In this document: positions 16,419 through 23,512 of the stretch, piece by piece
Layout: every line of letters begins with the position of its first letter
How positions within the stretch are numbered: the stretch's first letter is position 1
DNA from: an uncultured Eggerthellaceae bacterium
Lineage (GTDB): Bacteria > Actinomycetota > Coriobacteriia > Coriobacteriales > Eggerthellaceae
DNA: 34,009 bases
Assembly: GCA_947626665.1 (NCBI GenBank)
Contig: CANQTB010000002.1
Location: 1-34,009 of the forward strand
Reading direction: 5' to 3'
Made by a program: the position numbers and the translations under genes
Notes under the pieces: generated by a model
Seen by the model: the letters and a program-made list of their open reading frames with translations, nothing else
What the model was told of the DNA's origin: nothing
Databases searched by the model: none

Positions 16419-17582
16419 GTGGAAACCGCAGAATGCTTAAATCATATGGCACCTTATCTTTTTGCCCAGATTGACAAGAAACGCGATGCACTTATCGCTC
16501 AGGGAGCCGATGTCATCTCCTTGGGTATCGGAGACCCCGACATGCCGACTCCCGAACATATTGTTGAAGAAATGGCGCGTGCCATTCGCAGGCCTGCAAA
16601 CCACCGTTATCCTGACTACAACGGCTCACCCGCATATCGCAGGGCCTGTGCATCTTATATGAAAACGCGCTTTGGCGTCGAATTGAATCCCGAAACAGAG
16701 GTGCTCGCTCTCATCGGAAGCAAGGAGGGAATTGCCCATCTCCATACCGCCTTCGTCAATCCGGGCGATTATGTATTGGCGCCCTCAATCGGCTATCCCG
16801 TTTATTCCGGCGGCGCAACGCTGCAAAGCGCTCACACATACTTCATGCCGATGAAGGAAGAGCAGGGATTTTTGGCTGATTTCAGCAATATTCCCGACGA
16901 CGTGCTAAAACGTGCAAAGATCATGTTCATCGGCTATCCGAACAATCCGACCGGCGCATGCGCCACTGAGGAATACTTCGATAGGGCTATCGAGTTCTGC
17001 CTCGAGCATGACATCCTTCTTGCTCACGACAATGCCTATTGCGATATATGTTTCGATGGCTACCGCGCGCCATCGATTCTTGAGCGTCCGCGTGCTTTCG
17101 AATGCTGCATCGAATTTTTCAGCCTCTCGAAAAGCTACAACATGACAGGATGGCGCATCGCTTTCGCCTGCGGTAATCCGAAGGCGATCGAGGCGCTGGG
17201 GACCGTGAAGAACAACCTCGATTCCGGCCAATTCACCGCAATCCAAGAAGCGGCAATCGCCGCTCTTACCGGCCCGCAAGATTGCGTACGTGAAATGTGC
17301 GAAATCTACCAGAGGCGCCGCGATCTCGTTGTGAACACGCTTCGCTCGATCGGTGTTTCCTGCACCGCCCCTCAAGCAACGATCTATGTGTGGGCGCGCG
17401 TTCCCGAAGGGGAGACCTCGGAAAGCTTTGCAACAAAATTGCTCGAGAAGACCCATGTCATCGTCACGCCGGGAAACGGTTATGGGCCGGACGGAGAGGG
17501 ATATATTCGCATTTCGCTCACGATAGACGACAACCGGCTCACCGAGGCACTTGAGCGACTTAAAACCCTTATTCCGTCATAG
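16419..17582 (+). CDS. dapL: LL-diaminopimelate aminotransferase (DapL-type PLP aminotransferase)
   Basis: This 387-residue fold-type I aminotransferase has the PLP lysine K238 in FFSLSKSYNMTGWRIAF, plus GYPNNPTG, SLGIGDPDMPTP and ARVPEGETSESFA. These match the LL-diaminopimelate aminotransferase branch, which converts tetrahydrodipicolinate plus glutamate to LL-diaminopimelate in one step. GTG 16419 is chosen because AAAGGA (16406-16411) lies just upstream; the frame could extend to ATG 16356 but that stretch is Lys/Arg-rich and not family-like. A TATAAT (16345-16350) lies upstream without a good -35. Adjacency to dapF strongly supports the assignment over a generic aspartate/alanine aminotransferase. 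Confidence 0.88.
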   Translation: METAECLNHMAPYLFAQIDKKRDALIAQGADVISLGIGDPDMPTPEHIVEEMARAIRRPANHRYPDYNGSPAYRRACASYMKTRFGVELNPETEVLALIGSKEGIAHLHTAFVNPGDYVLAPSIGYPVYSGGATLQSAHTYFMPMKEEQGFLADFSNIPDDVLKRAKIMFIGYPNNPTGACATEEYFDRAIEFCLEHDILLAHDNAYCDICFDGYRAPSILERPRAFECCIEFFSLSKSYNMTGWRIAFACGNPKAIEALGTVKNNLDSGQFTAIQEAAIAALTGPQDCVREMCEIYQRRRDLVVNTLRSIGVSCTAPQATIYVWARVPEGETSESFATKLLEKTHVIVTPGNGYGPDGEGYIRISLTIDDNRLTEALERLKTLIPS

Positions 17583-17638
17583 ATCTTTTGCATGAATTTA
17601 GTAAACGATACGGGAAATATATCTCGATAAGCAATATC

Positions 17639-17669
17639 CCCTGCTTGCTTCCCACGTAAGCGAGCAGGG
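17639..17669 (+). other. Strong hairpin between dapL and hflX
   Basis: CCCTGCTTGCTT (17639-17650) pairs along all 12 positions, one of them G-T, with AAGCGAGCAGGG (17658-17669) around a 7-nt loop. No T-run follows, so it is not a standard terminator. It could stabilise the upstream 3' end, act as a processing site, or be a weak terminator. It ends 30 nt before the hflX start. Confidence 0.5.
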
Positions 17670-17699
17670 TGGTCGTTCGATGAAAGGTGAAACCACGAT

Positions 17700-19016
17700 T
17701 TGGCGCGAGAGATCCAAAACGACGTTATAGTGGTGGGTCCTTCTACCCGCACGGCAGAAACTCCTGAGCGAGCGATACTTGTCGGCGTGGCTCGTAGCGG
17801 AGACCGGCTTTCCATGGAATCATCCCTTGCGGAGCTTGCGCGGCTTGTCGAAACGGACGGCGCCTGCACGGTTGCGCAAACCACGCAAGTTCTCGACGCG
17901 CCCAACCCCCGCTATTTCGTCGGAAAGGGCAAGGTTGATGAAATCGTCGAGCTTTGCCAGGCAATGGATGCCGATCTCGTCGTTTTCGATGACGAACTTA
18001 CGCCCTCGCAGCAATCGAATCTTGAAAAGGCCATGCCGCGTCAGGTGAAGGTAATCGATCGCACGGCCCTTATTCTTGATATCTTTGCACTCCATGCCAC
18101 CACGGCAGAAGGAAGGCTTCAGGTGCGATTGGCCCAAAATCAATATCTTCTTCCTCGATTGAGAGGCATGTGGGCTCATCTGGCATCAAACCGCATGGGC
18201 GGTGGCGTCGGAAGTCGTTTTGGAGAAGGAGAGAGCCAGCTGGAGGTTGACCGCCGTATCGTGAGAAAGCGCATCACATCCATCAAGCGCGAACTCGAGC
18301 ATCTGGCACGTGTGCGTAATCTGCAGCGTGAGAACAGGCAATCCAGCGGAATGCTTAAAGTGGCGCTCGCCGGCTACACCAACGCGGGAAAATCAAGCCT
18401 GCTCAATCGCCTGACCGACGCCGACGTGCTCAGCTACGATAAACTCTTCGCCACTCTTGATTCCACGACGCGTAAATACACCCTCCCCAATGGGCGACAG
18501 ATAACATTAACGGACACCGTGGGCTTCATCCAAAAACTTCCGACGACCTTGATCGAGGCCTTTCAATCAACGCTCGATGAGATACGGGGTGCCGATCTCA
18601 TTCTTCATGTCGTTGACTCATCAACGCCTGTGCTCGGAGAGCAAATCGAAGCAGTTGAGGAGATACTTGAGCAAATACAAGCGCATTCCATTCCGGCAAT
18701 TCTTGTGTTCAACAAATGCGACCTCCTCGATCCGGCGCGAATCAGCCAGATCACCTTACGTTATCCCCATGCCCTTTTTATTTCCGCTCAAACCGGTTGG
18801 GGAGTGGATAATCTGATTGCAGCGATCTCGCGTGCCGCCTCATCAGCGGACGTGCCTCTTGAAGTGGTAATTCCCTATCAACGGGGAGATCTCGTATCTT
18901 TTGCGCATGAGCGTTGCGCAATCGTGAGCGAAGCCCACGAAGCCGAAGGAACGCGGCTTGTTCTTTTGGCTCACAAGAACTTCGTCTCCGCGTTCAAACC
19001 CTTCGTCGTTGAATAA
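17700..19016 (+). CDS. hflX: GTPase HflX
   Basis: HflX binds the large ribosomal subunit and splits or rescues stalled ribosomes, notably under stress. The 438-residue protein has the N-terminal HflX domain (about 20-200) with [13 protein letters not shown] and [19 protein letters not shown]. The G domain carries G1 GYTNAGKS (225-232), G3 DTVGF and G4 NKCD. A short C-terminal domain follows. The start is taken as TTG 17700, with AAAGGTGA at 17683-17690; this is uncertain. The gene is convergent with lexA. The dapF-(dapL)-hflX-lexA order recalls other actinobacteria. Confidence 0.95.
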   Translation: MAREIQNDVIVVGPSTRTAETPERAILVGVARSGDRLSMESSLAELARLVETDGACTVAQTTQVLDAPNPRYFVGKGKVDEIVELCQAMDADLVVFDDELTPSQQSNLEKAMPRQVKVIDRTALILDIFALHATTAEGRLQVRLAQNQYLLPRLRGMWAHLASNRMGGGVGSRFGEGESQLEVDRRIVRKRITSIKRELEHLARVRNLQRENRQSSGMLKVALAGYTNAGKSSLLNRLTDADVLSYDKLFATLDSTTRKYTLPNGRQITLTDTVGFIQKLPTTLIEAFQSTLDEIRGADLILHVVDSSTPVLGEQIEAVEEILEQIQAHSIPAILVFNKCDLLDPARISQITLRYPHALFISAQTGWGVDNLIAAISRAASSADVPLEVVIPYQRGDLVSFAHERCAIVSEAHEAEGTRLVLLAHKNFVSAFKPFVVE

Positions 19017-19109
19017 AACGCTCGAACCTTATCGGATGGATATCGGAAGCCATTCTGCCTGCATCAGAGCGACAAGGCAATGAAGGCGATCGCGGAGCGA
19101 GGAGGGATC

Positions 19110-19748
19110 CTAGATGCGCCGGAAGAGCGCAACGACCTTTCCGGCGATCGTGCAGTCCCTCGTGATAATGGGATCCATGGATGAGTTCTCCGGTTGAAGG
19201 CGGACGTAGTTCTCTTCGCGATAGAATCGTTTTACCGTGGCGCCGTCATCCATAAGCGCGACGACGATATCGCCATTGTCGGCCACGGGCTGCTGCTTGA
19301 CGACAACATAATCGCCATCGTTTATTCCGGCCTCGATCATCGATTCCCCTCGCACGGAGAGCAAAAACGACGGCGAATCGCCAACGATGTCGGTCGGCAA
19401 GGTAATGACATCGGTGATGTTCTCCTCAGCAAGAATAGGCGTGCCAGCTGCAACGTTTCCAACCAGCGGAAGATCTACGAGCTTGCTGAAACTCGGTCGG
19501 ATGATCGGCGTTTCATCGGCTGCCTGCGTGAGGGGATAGGTGAGTGCAATGGAGCGGGACTTGAGCGGATCGCGCTTGATGAGACCTTTGTTTTCAAGGG
19601 CCTTGAGATGAACGTGGACCGTGGAAGGGGAGGAAAGGTTCAGCTTCTGGCACACCTCACGCACGGTAGGGCCGTATCCCTTCTCCCGAATGCTCTCTTC
19701 GATGCAATTCAGAACCGCCTGCTGGCGTTTCGTCACTTTCTCGCTCAT
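19110..19748 (-). CDS. lexA: SOS repressor LexA
   Basis: LexA represses DNA-damage genes and cleaves itself when activated by RecA filaments. The 212-residue protein has an N-terminal winged helix (about 1-70; TVREVCQKLNLSSPSTVHVHL). The S24 peptidase domain shows all catalytic landmarks: cleavage site A101-G102 in VGNVAAGTP, S136 in RGESM and K173 in ATVKRF. ATG 19748 is chosen because AGAGGAA lies 6 nt upstream; a GTG one codon earlier is the alternative. Two LexA boxes in the divergent promoter region imply autoregulation, and the recA promoter has another. It converges on hflX and diverges from a small membrane protein gene. Confidence 0.97.
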   Translation of the reverse strand: MSEKVTKRQQAVLNCIEESIREKGYGPTVREVCQKLNLSSPSTVHVHLKALENKGLIKRDPLKSRSIALTYPLTQAADETPIIRPSFSKLVDLPLVGNVAAGTPILAEENITDVITLPTDIVGDSPSFLLSVRGESMIEAGINDGDYVVVKQQPVADNGDIVVALMDDGATVKRFYREENYVRLQPENSSMDPIITRDCTIAGKVVALFRRI

Positions 19749-19793
19749 CACATGTTCCTCTCAAAAAATATCGTACATTTGTACTGTTTTTTC

Positions 19794-19822
19794 TTGACGT
19801 GAACCTTTGTTCGATTTATTAT
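19794..19822 (+). promoter_or_regulatory. Promoter of the small SOS gene, overlapping the lexA promoter
   Basis: TTGACG (19794-19799) and TATTAT (19817-19822) are separated by 17 bp on the plus strand. On the minus strand, TATAAT (19823-19818) with TTGCAT (19847-19842), 18 bp apart, would serve lexA. The -10 elements overlap, so both genes are controlled from the same 55 bp. Confidence 0.6.
19800..19813. promoter_or_regulatory. LexA box 1 in the lexA / small gene divergent promoter
   Basis: TGAACCTTTGTTCG matches CGAAC-N4-GTTCG at 9 of 10 fixed positions. It lies in the -35/-10 spacer of the plus-strand promoter, and downstream of the -10 of the lexA promoter. Confidence 0.88.
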
Positions 19823-19827
19823 AACAG

Positions 19828-19841
19828 CGAACAAAGGTTCT
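19828..19841. promoter_or_regulatory. LexA box 2 in the lexA / small gene divergent promoter
   Basis: CGAACAAAGGTTCT is the exact reverse complement of box 1 over 13 bases, with 9 of 10 fixed positions matching. It sits in the lexA promoter spacer, and at the start site of the plus-strand gene. Box centres are 28 bp apart, close to three helical turns, so two LexA dimers could bind on nearly the same face. Confidence 0.88.
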
Positions 19842-19865
19842 ATGCAAGAGCGTGAGGTGATAAAA

Positions 19866-20042
19866 ATGATGCGAGCGCTTCCTCAGTCTTCAGGTTCACG
19901 GTATTATCCCGGAACGTTAGCTGAACTTTGCTATGGGCGCGTAAGCGGTGTGCCGGTAGATCATTTTTCCAAAAAGCAAATTTTTGCAGCGTTTCTTTGC
20001 GGTATCCTCATGGCATGCATTGCGCTTTTCGTCTGTCCCTAG
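19866..20042 (+). CDS. Small single-helix membrane protein under LexA control
   Basis: The open frame begins at ATG 19842 inside the LexA-box region. GAGGTGA (19854-19860) instead points to ATG 19866 or 19869, giving 58 or 57 residues. About 35 polar N-terminal residues are followed by KKQ and a hydrophobic segment (about 36-56, QIFAAFLCGILMACIALFV) that ends at the C-terminus. It would be a one-pass, tail-anchored type protein. I recognise no domain; there is no LysM. Its position between lexA (divergent) and nrdR is that of divS in Corynebacterium and Rv2719c in Mycobacterium, and resembles yneA in Bacillus, all SOS-induced division suppressors. A division inhibitor is therefore a reasonable inference, unproven by sequence. 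Confidence 0.75.
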   Translation: MMRALPQSSGSRYYPGTLAELCYGRVSGVPVDHFSKKQIFAAFLCGILMACIALFVCP

Positions 20043-20073
20043 CAGTATCGTCTCTTCGCTATAGCATTATCTA

Positions 20074-20085
20074 GGGAAGCTTCCC
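20074..20085. repeat. Perfect 12-bp palindrome between the small SOS gene and nrdR
   Basis: GGGAAGCTTCCC is self-complementary. Its left part also lies in CTAGGG (20071-20076), which pairs with CCCTAG (20037-20042) at the stop of the preceding gene. No U-tract follows, so it may be an operator rather than a terminator. Confidence 0.35.
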
Positions 20086-20103
20086 GACAATCGTTCGTTT
20101 GCT

Positions 20104-20133
20104 TTGGAATATGACCCCAATATGTTGTATGAT
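20104..20133 (+). promoter_or_regulatory. nrdR promoter with NrdR-like box
   Basis: TTGGAA (20104-20109) and TATGAT (20128-20133) are 18 bp apart. CCCCAATATGTTGTAT (20115-20130) fits most positions of the NrdR box consensus acaCwAtATaTwGtgt and overlaps the -10. Only one box is evident, whereas nrd operons usually have two. Confidence 0.5.
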
Positions 20134-20164
20134 GTGCGCACTCGATATGAAACGAGGTGAAGCC

Positions 20165-20626
20165 ATGCGGTGCCCGTCATGCAACCATAGCGAATCGAAA
20201 GTTATCGACTCTCGGCCATCTGATGATGGGGGATCCATTCGCAGGCGGCGTGAATGCCTTGCTTGCGGCCATCGGTTTACCACCTATGAACGTCTTGGGG
20301 AAAATCCTATCATTGTCATTAAGGCAGACGGATCGTCGGAGGCTTTCGATCGCGCGAAACTCATGCGGGGCATCCTTACGGCTTGTGCGAAACGTCCGGT
20401 AACGCCGGAAAACATCGAAGCTCTCACGGCTGCGATCGAAACCGACCTACGATCGCTACCGCGTGGAGAAGTACGTTCAAAAGATCTCGGCGATATGGTT
20501 TTGGCGCGGTTGGCCGATCTTGACGATGTGGCATATATCCGTTTTGCAAGCGTTTACAAAGACTTTCAGAGCATCGCAGAGTTCTCAGATGCTCTGAACG
20601 AGCTTTCCGATGAAAGAGAGGCCTAA
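20165..20626 (+). CDS. nrdR: Transcriptional repressor NrdR
   Basis: NrdR senses ATP/dATP and represses ribonucleotide reductase genes. The 153-residue protein starts at ATG 20165 behind GAGGTGA (20154-20160); the longer frame from 20099 has no ribosome-binding site and crosses the promoter. A zinc ribbon uses C3, C6, C31 and C34 (MRCPSCNHSES and ECLACGHRFTTYER). The ATP-cone domain follows at about 46-140 (VIKADGSSEAFDRAKLMRGI). Length and motifs are standard. dut follows after 3 bp, so two deoxynucleotide-metabolism genes are joined. Confidence 0.97.
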   Translation: MRCPSCNHSESKVIDSRPSDDGGSIRRRRECLACGHRFTTYERLGENPIIVIKADGSSEAFDRAKLMRGILTACAKRPVTPENIEALTAAIETDLRSLPRGEVRSKDLGDMVLARLADLDDVAYIRFASVYKDFQSIAEFSDALNELSDEREA

Positions 20627-20629
20627 GAA

Positions 20630-21112
20630 GTGCCCGCAGAGCCCGTGATTGTGCCTATACATATCGAGATGCAGGGCATGGATCTCAATGCTCCTGCCTA
20701 TAACGGCGACGCGGGCTTCGATCTATCATCGCGCATTGAGCTTACCTTAAAGCCTTTCGAGCGCGCTTCGGTGCCATGCGGCATCTCGATGGCCATACCT
20801 GAAGGCTATGCCGGACTCGTCGTACCGCGCAGCGGCCTTGCCATAAAACACGGCATCTCTGTCGTGAACGGTCCCGGCCTCATCGATAGCGGCTACCGCG
20901 GTGAAATCTGCGTGATTCTCATCAACCTCGATCCCCATGATGAATTTGTCGTCCATCAAGGCGACCGCATTGCGCAGCTTGTTGTTGTTCCGATTGCCAA
21001 CGTTGTTTTGCAAAAGGCTCAGAGCCTTCCGAAAAGCGAACGTGGTGAAAGGGGCTTCGGAAGCAGCGGTACCGGCAGTCAGCAGATGATCAATTGCGAG
21101 GTTTCTTCATGA
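20630..21112 (+). CDS. dut: dUTP diphosphatase
   Basis: Dut hydrolyses dUTP to dUMP, keeping uracil out of DNA and feeding dTMP synthesis. The 160-residue trimeric-type enzyme has all five motifs: GDAGFDLSSR, PRSGLAIKHG, NGPGLIDSGYRGEI, GDRIAQLVV and the C-terminal ERGERGFGSSGTGS, which closes over the active site. The start is GTG 20630, with GAGG about 8 nt upstream, directly after nrdR. Its stop overlaps the ATG of the next gene by 4 nt (ATGA), indicating translational coupling. Pairing with nrdR and the SOS genes gives a DNA-precursor and damage-response group. Confidence 0.97.
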   Translation: MPAEPVIVPIHIEMQGMDLNAPAYNGDAGFDLSSRIELTLKPFERASVPCGISMAIPEGYAGLVVPRSGLAIKHGISVVNGPGLIDSGYRGEICVILINLDPHDEFVVHQGDRIAQLVVVPIANVVLQKAQSLPKSERGERGFGSSGTGSQQMINCEVSS

Positions 21113-21489
21113 GTCCTGAAACGCTGCGGAGTATTCGAACTATCCGGACACTTACCCTGATCGCAGCAGTCCTCGGGCCGATCTCATTGATCTTAGGTGG
21201 CCTTGTGTTTGCGATCGCAGGGTTTGTCCTCGCGCTGATAGCGTTTTTGCAATCCCGCAAGCTCGCAACCGCTGAGGGCGTTCCGGAGCAGACCGCTAAA
21301 ACGTTTCGCGTAACCACCTTGGTGATTTTTGTCATCGATAGTGTCATTCTTGTCGTCACATTGATAAGCTTTATCCTTGTCGTGCAAATCATTTACACCA
21401 TGGCCGAAAACGGCACGTTGGGCGATTTCCTTCAAGGGCAGCTCACGACATTGGCACCTCAGAAAGGATCGGGCTCGGTATGGGGTTGA
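21109..21489 (+). CDS. Small hydrophobic membrane protein of unknown function
   Basis: The 126-residue protein starts at ATG 21109 within the dut stop, with GAGG at 21096-21099. Two long hydrophobic stretches (about 12-45, which could be a tight hairpin, and about 70-100) are separated by a charged segment QSRKLATAEGVPEQTAKTFR. The C-terminal tail is polar. It resembles small two- to four-helix membrane proteins common in actinobacteria, but I recognise no family signature. Translational coupling to dut may be only an operon accident. It would sit in the cytoplasmic membrane with both long segments embedded. Confidence 0.7.
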   Translation: MSPETLRSIRTIRTLTLIAAVLGPISLILGGLVFAIAGFVLALIAFLQSRKLATAEGVPEQTAKTFRVTTLVIFVIDSVILVVTLISFILVVQIIYTMAENGTLGDFLQGQLTTLAPQKGSGSVWG

Positions 21490-21616
21490 ATGCTTTCGTA
21501 CGAATAATATAAACCTGATAATATATGTTATGTAAAGTTATAGCAAGAAAATCTCCTCTATGGAATAAAGCCGGATTATTATTGGAAACCATGAGACGAA
21601 AGTGAGATTCTCGCCC
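21490..21616. promoter_or_regulatory. AT-rich gap before menA
   Basis: This AT-rich stretch contains several -10-like hexamers (around 21505-21530) and a perfect 10-bp palindrome TTCGTACGAA (21495-21504). I cannot select one promoter. It is the most likely place for the menA promoter, because the gap from the previous gene is 127 bp. Confidence 0.35.
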
Positions 21617-22576
21617 ATGACAACTACGGCAAATAACGCAGCGCTGAAAAATTCCTATCAACCGTTCACGCCAAAAATGGCATGGCAGCTTGCGGCTCCC
21701 CATACGTGGCCCGCATCGATTTTGCCCGTGCTTATGGCTCTTTGCTGCGCTTACGCGGTTGGGCCTCTTTCTTCTTTTTCCATCATTATGGTATGCGTAC
21801 TTTTATGTATTTCGGTTCTCATGCAGGCTGCCGTCAATACCTTTAATGACTACTATGATTATGTAAAGGGCTCGGATTCTTCTGAGGATAATGTAGAGGA
21901 AAGCGACGCGGTGCTTATCTACAACAACGTCAACCCCCATGCGGCGCTCGCCCTCGCTATCGGATTTCTCGCTGTCGCTTTTATCCTTGGCATATATGTG
22001 ATCATTCAAGCCGGGGTCATCCCGCTTATCATCGCGCTCATAGGTGCTTTCTTTGTCGTTATATATTCTGCCGGCAAAACCCCTGTTTCCTATCTTCCAA
22101 TAGGAGAAGTAGTCAGCGGGTTTGTTATGGGCGGCCTCATTATGCTGGCAAGCTACACCTCCCTCACCCAAACGTTCAATTGGTGGGTGCTCTTATGGGC
22201 CGTACCGCCGATCTTGGGAATCGGCCTTATCATGATGACCAATAATTCTTGCGATATTGAAAAAGACATTGTCGCTGGCAGACATACGCTGCCGGTCCTT
22301 TTAGGGCGCCAACGTGCAAAACGGCTCTATCATGGGCTCGTTTTCGTATGGATCGCGGCGATTGCCATCCTCTGGGCCATCTTCTTCCCTGCCGGCTGCA
22401 TCATCGCTCCTTTCATGGTGCTCACCTGTATTCCGCTTCTTCGCGCGATTCTTTCCAATCCTTTGGTGAATCCATCGCGCGTCGCTGCGATGTCCCAGAT
22501 CCTCAGCCTGAATATCGCACTCGGCACCTTTTATAGCGCAGGAATACTCGCCTCGCAGATTGTATTAGTGCTTTAG
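21617..22576 (+). CDS. menA: UbiA-family prenyltransferase, probable 1,4-dihydroxy-2-naphthoate polyprenyltransferase MenA
   Basis: The protein of about 319 residues has seven to nine hydrophobic helices and both Asp-rich prenyl-diphosphate motifs of the UbiA superfamily: NTFNDYYDYVKGSD (77-87 core) and TNNSCDIEKDIVAGRHTLPV (about 205-225). The second motif, with TNN, D, D and a TLPVLLG end, closely follows MenA enzymes, which attach the isoprenoid tail during menaquinone synthesis. Other UbiA activities cannot be fully excluded. The start is uncertain between ATG 21617 and GTG 21602, as neither has a strong ribosome-binding site. No other men genes are nearby. The gene converges on gluQRS with only 6 bp between stop codons. 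Confidence 0.82.
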   Translation: MTTTANNAALKNSYQPFTPKMAWQLAAPHTWPASILPVLMALCCAYAVGPLSSFSIIMVCVLLCISVLMQAAVNTFNDYYDYVKGSDSSEDNVEESDAVLIYNNVNPHAALALAIGFLAVAFILGIYVIIQAGVIPLIIALIGAFFVVIYSAGKTPVSYLPIGEVVSGFVMGGLIMLASYTSLTQTFNWWVLLWAVPPILGIGLIMMTNNSCDIEKDIVAGRHTLPVLLGRQRAKRLYHGLVFVWIAAIAILWAIFFPAGCIIAPFMVLTCIPLLRAILSNPLVNPSRVAAMSQILSLNIALGTFYSAGILASQIVLVL

Positions 22577-22582
22577 AGGCCC

Positions 22583-23512
22583 CTAAGAAGCCCAAGGAAG
22601 GGCTATCTTGCCTGAAATGCTATCGGAATACGATAGCAGCGAAAAATGGCTTCTCAGCTCTTCCGGCATTATCGGTTCATCGTTTGGAATAAGGCCTCCG
22701 GCAAAGGCGATATGGCCGATAACGCCCGCAGCGGTTTTGTATCGCGTCTTCAATTCATCGATAGAGGCATCATGATCGCGTTTCGCAAGGCGTTTTCCGT
22801 CGCTTGAGACAAGCAATGGCACATGCGCATATTGTGGATCGTCGACTTCGGGTCGTACAAGGCGCCGCAGCCAAAGCTGCTGAGGTGTTGATGGAAGGAG
22901 ATCGACTCCGCGCACGATGGAATCGATGCCCTCATCGGCGTCATCAAGAACGACCGCAAGCTGGTAGGCAGATGCGCCATCGGCGCGTCTTACAAGAAAA
23001 TCTCCGCATTCCAGTGCGAGATTCTGCGTGTATCGCCCATACACGCCGTCGATAAAAGAGATCTCCTCATGAGGAACCTTCACGCGCCACGACGGCTTTT
23101 TCAAACGCATCAGCCGGCCCACTTCCTCCGATGAAAGCTTGCGGCAGGTGCCCGCGTACACGCGTTTCTCGCCGAAATGCGGCGCTCGCACGGCGTTTGC
23201 AGCGATCTCGGCCCTCGTGCAAAAGCATGGATAAAGCATATCGTGCGAGCTGAGCCAATGAAATGCCTCGTCATAATCCCCAATACGATCGTGCTGATAA
23301 AAAGGCCCTTCATCCCATGTAAGCCCGAGCCACGCAAAATCCCGAAGTATCGCTTCGCAATACTCGGCCTTCGAGCGCTCTTGATCAAGATCCTCAATAC
23401 GCAAAACGATGGTGCCACCCTGCGCATGGGCGACTAACCATGCAACAAGGGCCGCATAGATGTTTCCCGCATGCATCCGCCCCGACGGCGAAGGGGCAAA
23501 GCGTCCTTTCAC
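22583..23512 (-). CDS. gluQ: Glutamyl-Q tRNA(Asp) synthetase
   Basis: This truncated glutamyl-tRNA synthetase paralogue attaches glutamate to queuosine at position 34 of tRNA-Asp. The 309-residue protein has RFAPSPSGRMHAGN (HIGH region), RIEDLDQER and GKRLAKRD (KMSKS-like). It also has the zinc-site pattern of GluQRS (YPCFCTR ... YAGTC). It lacks the anticodon-binding domain of full GltX, which with the length supports GluQRS. It starts at GTG 23512, overlapping the paaK1 stop by 4 nt, so it is the last gene of the leftward operon. The functional link to the aryl-acid genes is not obvious. Confidence 0.93.
   Translation of the reverse strand: MKGRFAPSPSGRMHAGNIYAALVAWLVAHAQGGTIVLRIEDLDQERSKAEYCEAILRDFAWLGLTWDEGPFYQHDRIGDYDEAFHWLSSHDMLYPCFCTRAEIAANAVRAPHFGEKRVYAGTCRKLSSEEVGRLMRLKKPSWRVKVPHEEISFIDGVYGRYTQNLALECGDFLVRRADGASAYQLAVVLDDADEGIDSIVRGVDLLPSTPQQLWLRRLVRPEVDDPQYAHVPLLVSSDGKRLAKRDHDASIDELKTRYKTAAGVIGHIAFAGGLIPNDEPIMPEELRSHFSLLSYSDSISGKIALPWAS

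Noticed and set aside
19773-19784. GTACATTTGTAC near-palindrome in the lexA leader
   Set aside because: Only 5-bp arms in an AT-rich leader; no matching copy seen elsewhere in the window.
19194-19802. A 202-codon open frame opposite lexA
   Set aside because: It is the complement of a fully conserved LexA gene, has no family features, and would run out of lexA through the start of its leader.
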